DNA of 52,969 bases from an uncultured SAR86 cluster bacterium. Its GTDB lineage: Bacteria; Pseudomonadota; Gammaproteobacteria; Magnimaribacterales; D2472. The stretch lies in contig CACJBO010000001.1 in the NCBI GenBank assembly GCA_902591665.1, forward strand, positions 146,116-199,084, given 5' to 3'. Shown here one piece after another: positions 48,861-52,969 of the stretch (positions within the stretch are counted from its first letter, which is position 1; every line of letters starts with the position of its first letter). Position numbers and translations under genes: made by a program. Below the pieces are notes generated by a model. That model was not told the origin of the DNA. It saw only the letters and a list, made by a program, of their open reading frames with translations, and did no database searches.

Positions 48861-50687
48861 TTATTCAACAGTGACTGATTTTGCTAGGTTCCTTGGTTGA
48901 TCAATATCTGTTCCTCTAAGAAGAGCAACTTCGTATGAAAGAATTTGTAATGGGATGTTATAAACAATTGGTGTCATAAAGAAATCGCATTTAGGCATAT
49001 GAATCAATTTTCCTGATTTAACATCCATGTTTACTGATGGGTCTGCGCATACATATAAAGTTCCACCTCTAGCTTTAACCTCTTCTAAATTAGAAATTAG
49101 TTTTTCTGCAATTTCACTCTCTGGAGCCAATGCTATAACTGGCATATTTTCATCTATTAATGCAAGCGGGCCATGTTTTAGCTCACCAGCCGGGTAAGCT
49201 TCTGCATGGATGTAAGAAATCTCTTTAAGCTTTAATGCTCCTTCTTTGGCAATAGGATAAAAAATACCCCTTCCTAAAAATAAAGCATTGTCTTTATTGG
49301 CAATGCTAGGAGCTATTTCTACCATTTGTTCTTTTGAATTAAGAGCTTCTGCAATAGTCTCTGGAAGCAATCTTAATGCTTGAACAATTCTTCCCCTAAG
49401 TTTTGGATTAATCCCTCTGCTTTTTGCCAGTGATAGTGCAAGCAACATTAATCCAGCCAGCTGGGTTGTAAAAGCTTTGGTTGAGGCAACACCTATTTCA
49501 GGACCTGCATTAGTAAACAGTGAAAAATCTGATTCTCTAGCTAAAGAGCTCGTTGGGACATTACAAATGGTAAGGGTTGAAAGATAATCTTTTTCTTTTG
49601 CATAGTTTAATGCTGCTAACGTATCGGCTGTTTCCCCTGATTGAGAGATAGTAACTAATAATGAACTTTCATCTACATGAGGGTTTCTATATCTATACTC
49701 ACTAGCATAATCAATTTGGCAAGGAAGTTCAGCTATTGATGAAAGCCAGCTGGCGGCAACTCTTCCTGCATGGAGACTTGTTCCGCATGCAACTATTTGA
49801 ATACGTTTTACTTTAGAGAATAGTTCAGTAGAGCCTATACCGAAAATATTATCTAGAACATCTTCGCCGCCTATTCTTCCATCGATTGTTTTTGAGACAG
49901 CCTCAGGTTGTTCGTATATTTCTTTTTCCATATAGTGCCTGTAATCACCTTTTGAGGTGGCTTGAGCTGAAATGTCTATATGTGTAATTTCTCTTTTGGC
50001 TTCATTTTTAGATTCATCAAAAATTTTATAGCTATTAGCAGAGATCTCTGCCACATCACCATCTTCTAAAAAAATAAAATCATTGGTTTGTTGTGCAATA
50101 GCGAGTGGGTCTGAGGCTGCAAACATTTCATCGGTTCCAATTCCTATTAATAGGGGTGATTTGTTTCTTGCTATAACTAAATTAGTGCTATCTTTTATAT
50201 CAATAGCAGCTATCGCATATGCGCCCTCAAGTTTTTCTTTTGCTGAATACATTGCCTCAATCATTGACTGGCCTTGGTTGATATATAAATCAAGTAGGTG
50301 GGCGATTAGCTCTGAATCTGTTTGAGATATGAATTCATAGCCATCCTTCTTAAGATCTTCTCTAAGCTCGACATAATTTTCAATAATGCCGTTATGTACA
50401 ATATAAACCGAATCTTGAGACTTGTGGGGATGAGCATTAATTTCTGATGGCTCTCCATGAGTTGCCCATCTTGTGTGTGCAATGCCTAATTTGCTCTTAG
50501 GTTTTTCGGCAATCATTTTTTCTTCAAGAAGCTGAACTTTTCCAAGGGTTCGAAGATGGGCTATGCCGTCATTTTGATGAAGAGCGATGCCTGCTGAGTC
50601 ATATCCTCTATATTCCATTTTATGCAGGCCTTGGACTAAGAGCTTTCCGACATTTCTATTTGAAGCAGCAGCTATAATTCCGCACAT
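48861..50687 (-). CDS. glmS: Glucosamine-fructose-6-phosphate aminotransferase GlmS
   Basis: Makes glucosamine-6-phosphate from fructose-6-phosphate and glutamine, the first step of UDP-GlcNAc synthesis. The catalytic Cys follows Met (MCGIIAAASN), and the glutaminase motifs HTRWATHGEPSE and HNGIIENY are present. Two SIS domains follow (CGTSLHAGRVAASW, TISQSGETADTLAAL and GRGIFYPIAKEGALKLKEIS), and the end PRNLAKSVTVE is the family C-tail. At 608 residues it is full length. It is 2 bp after glmU, in the conserved atpDC-glmUS order. Confidence 0.97.
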   Translation of the reverse strand: MCGIIAAASNRNVGKLLVQGLHKMEYRGYDSAGIALHQNDGIAHLRTLGKVQLLEEKMIAEKPKSKLGIAHTRWATHGEPSEINAHPHKSQDSVYIVHNGIIENYVELREDLKKDGYEFISQTDSELIAHLLDLYINQGQSMIEAMYSAKEKLEGAYAIAAIDIKDSTNLVIARNKSPLLIGIGTDEMFAASDPLAIAQQTNDFIFLEDGDVAEISANSYKIFDESKNEAKREITHIDISAQATSKGDYRHYMEKEIYEQPEAVSKTIDGRIGGEDVLDNIFGIGSTELFSKVKRIQIVACGTSLHAGRVAASWLSSIAELPCQIDYASEYRYRNPHVDESSLLVTISQSGETADTLAALNYAKEKDYLSTLTICNVPTSSLARESDFSLFTNAGPEIGVASTKAFTTQLAGLMLLALSLAKSRGINPKLRGRIVQALRLLPETIAEALNSKEQMVEIAPSIANKDNALFLGRGIFYPIAKEGALKLKEISYIHAEAYPAGELKHGPLALIDENMPVIALAPESEIAEKLISNLEEVKARGGTLYVCADPSVNMDVKSGKLIHMPKCDFFMTPIVYNIPLQILSYEVALLRGTDIDQPRNLAKSVTVE

Positions 50688-50689
50688 GG

Positions 50690-52045
50690 TTAATCCTTTT
50701 TCTTAGACCAGTTTTCTTTATTGTTTTGTTTTGATCTTCCAACACCAAGTGCTCCGTCTGGAACATCTTTTGTTATTACAGATCCGGCAGCAACGGTTGC
50801 ATTTGACCCAACTGTAACAGGGGCAACTAGTGATGTGTTGCTTCCAATAAAGCTTTCATCGCCAATGATTGTTTTGCGCTTATTGGTACCATCATAATTA
50901 CAAGTTATGGTTCCGGCTCCAATATTTGTTGATGTTCCTACTTCTGTGTCACCAAGATAGGTAAAATGATTAGCTTTTGAGCCATTTCCTAATGTTGAAT
51001 TCTTGGTTTCTACAAAGTTGCCTACTTTAGCTGAATTTTCTATATTACTTCCTTCTCTCAGTCTTGCATAAGGCCCTATCACGCAATCATCACCCACTGT
51101 GGCACTTTCAAGATGGGAAAAAGCTTCTATTTTTGAATTATTTCCAATAGTTACATTCTTCAAAACTGTATTAGGACCAATATGAACGTTGTCACCTAAA
51201 GTAACATTACCCTCAAGTATTACATTGACATCAATTAGACAGTCATTGCCTGCAACAACCTCTCCTCTTATATCAAGCCTCGCTGGGTCTGCAACTGTAA
51301 CGCCGTTATTAATAAGCTCTTCTGATTTCATTGCCCTATATATTCCTTCTAGCTGAGCCAGCTCAGCTTTACTATTTGCACCCTTAACCTCATCGTTAGA
51401 TGCGTTGTATGTTTTAATTTTAAACCCTTTCTTGCTTATTATAGAAACTAAATCAGTTAAATAAAATTCTCCTGCAGCATTATTGTTTTCTAATTTAGCC
51501 AATCCTTCGTCGATAAGCTTTTTTTGCCCACAAAGCACTCCTGTGAAAATTTCTTTTATATTTTTTTCATCAGCTGATGCATCTTTTTCTTCGACTATTG
51601 CCAATGCATTACCTGAATCGTCTTTTTTTACCCTGCCGTATCCATAAGGATCTTCTAGTATAGTAGTTAATATTGATAACCCCTCATCTGAGCTATTTAT
51701 TAGCTCTTCAAGGGTCTCTTTTTTTATAAGAGGTACATCGCCGTAGAGAACTAAGACTTTAGCTCCATCCTCAACTTTGGTTATTCCACATTTCACTGCA
51801 TCTCCTGTCCCAATTGGTTTTGGTTGATCTGCTGTAGAAATTTCAAGATTATATGTCTTAGATTCTTCTATAACCGAATCCTTGTCAAAGCCAACAACTA
51901 ATGTAATTTTTGGACTTATTGATCCGGCTGTTAAACATATTTTCTCAAGCATAGATGTTCCACCAATCCTTTGGAGGGATTTTGCTTTATTTGACTTCAT
52001 TCTTGAGCCCTCTCCGGCTGCAAGAACTATAGTATGAATGTTCAC
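50690..52045 (-). CDS. glmU: Bifunctional GlmU (UDP-N-acetylglucosamine pyrophosphorylase)
   Basis: Acetylates glucosamine-1-phosphate and couples it to UTP. The N-terminal uridyltransferase has LAAGEGSRMKSNKAKSL; the C-terminal left-handed beta-helix has hexapeptide repeats, RLREGSNIENSAKVGNF with catalytic Arg, and SKANHFTYLGD and GAGTITCNYDGTNK. At 451 residues it is full length. 25 bp after atpC and 2 bp before glmS. Confidence 0.97.
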   Translation of the reverse strand: MNIHTIVLAAGEGSRMKSNKAKSLQRIGGTSMLEKICLTAGSISPKITLVVGFDKDSVIEESKTYNLEISTADQPKPIGTGDAVKCGITKVEDGAKVLVLYGDVPLIKKETLEELINSSDEGLSILTTILEDPYGYGRVKKDDSGNALAIVEEKDASADEKNIKEIFTGVLCGQKKLIDEGLAKLENNNAAGEFYLTDLVSIISKKGFKIKTYNASNDEVKGANSKAELAQLEGIYRAMKSEELINNGVTVADPARLDIRGEVVAGNDCLIDVNVILEGNVTLGDNVHIGPNTVLKNVTIGNNSKIEAFSHLESATVGDDCVIGPYARLREGSNIENSAKVGNFVETKNSTLGNGSKANHFTYLGDTEVGTSTNIGAGTITCNYDGTNKRKTIIGDESFIGSNTSLVAPVTVGSNATVAAGSVITKDVPDGALGVGRSKQNNKENWSKKKD

Positions 52046-52070
52046 AGTTATATAAGGTTAAATAGATACC

Positions 52071-52484
52071 TTACTGGTTTTTGCGTAATTTTTGAATAGT
52101 TTTTAGTCTTGCTACAGCCTCAGCAAGTTGAGCAGACGCTTTTGCATAATCAAGACTTGCGTCTTTGTTTGCTAGTTCTTGTTCAGCTGCTTCTTTGGCT
52201 TTAATTGCTTCAGACTCATCAAGACTTTCAGCTCTTTCGGCCGTGTCAGACAAAACTGTTACTAAGTCGGGTTGTACCTCTAAAAAACCTCCAGAGCAGA
52301 AAAATGCTTCTTCTTCTGAGCCATTTTGCACTCTTACTGGGCCAGCGGCCAAACCGGTTAATAAAGGAGTATGGCCAGGAGCAATACCAAGCTCACCTAG
52401 TGTCCCTGTTGCATATACCATGGTGGCTTCACCAGAATATATTTCTTCGCTTGAGGAAACTATGTTAATCTTGATAGTACTCAT
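52071..52484 (-). CDS. atpC: ATP synthase epsilon subunit AtpC
   Basis: F1 epsilon subunit, which connects catalysis to the rotor and can inhibit ATP hydrolysis. A 137-residue protein with the N-terminal beta-sandwich (YATGTLGELGIAPGHTPLLT) and a C-terminal Ala/Glu-rich helical hairpin (EAIKAKEAAEQELANKDAS). It starts 1 bp after atpD stops and precedes glmU. Confidence 0.97.
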   Translation of the reverse strand: MSTIKINIVSSSEEIYSGEATMVYATGTLGELGIAPGHTPLLTGLAAGPVRVQNGSEEEAFFCSGGFLEVQPDLVTVLSDTAERAESLDESEAIKAKEAAEQELANKDASLDYAKASAQLAEAVARLKTIQKLRKNQ

Positions 52485-52485
52485 T

Positions 52486-52969
<484 letters not shown>

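Overview
The window is AT-rich, densely coding DNA with very short intergenic gaps and many 1-14 bp gene overlaps. It carries a gammaproteobacterial core: the end of an ATP synthase operon followed by glmU and glmS (atpD-atpC-glmU-glmS), uvrD, lipB-lipA, typA/bipA, and a HexR-like RpiR regulator. Together with many lipid, VOC, DUF885 and nitronate monooxygenase genes, this suggests a streamlined marine gammaproteobacterium, possibly SAR86-like. That placement is inferred from gene content and base composition, not from a tree. No rRNA, tRNA, insertion sequence, prophage or CRISPR array was seen.

Layout. 1-4820 (minus): uvrD, a lipoprotein TRAP solute-binding protein, lipB and lipA, overlapping in one run. 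4863-6788 (plus): hexR-like regulator, MazG-like pyrophosphohydrolase, a Cys-rich 59-residue protein and a 104-residue protein of unknown role. 6785-11065 (minus): a tightly overlapping operon of a KAP-family P-loop NTPase, a voltage-gated-type cation channel and a two-nuclease DUF2779 protein. This is the most unusual unit here and could be an undescribed defence or stress system. 11175-24286: mostly housekeeping and metabolic genes (beta-hydroxyacid dehydrogenase, nitronate monooxygenase, M20 hydrolase, TypA, PDZ lipoprotein, Bax-inhibitor-like protein, GNAT, crotonase, DUF885 peptidase, acyltransferase, YwaF-like protein), ending in a membrane-protein/HTH pair preceded by a 24-bp near-perfect palindrome.

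24287-29112 (minus): a six-gene oxidative operon with an Mpo1-like protein, a fatty-acid-hydroxylase-fold protein, a heme-dependent N-demethylase-like protein, a membrane protein, an ALDH7-type aldehyde dehydrogenase and a saccharopine/lysine-dehydrogenase-like protein. 29240-38049: secreted proteins, a serine hydrolase, VOC proteins, a methyltransferase, a Pif1-like helicase, PsiE, a nitroreductase, and a VOC / sterol-desaturase-like / SRPBCC operon that probably starts with the CotH-kinase lipoprotein at 38064-40409.

40473-48845: mainly small membrane, secreted and orphan proteins, including a second membrane-protein/HTH module (43431-44431) and a 21-codon ORF with eight cysteines (46220-46285). 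48861-52969: glmS, glmU, atpC and the end of atpD. GlmS and GlmU make UDP-N-acetylglucosamine for the envelope. Several genes too short for routine calling (57, 55, 59, 49 and 21 residues) are added from direct reading of the sequence.
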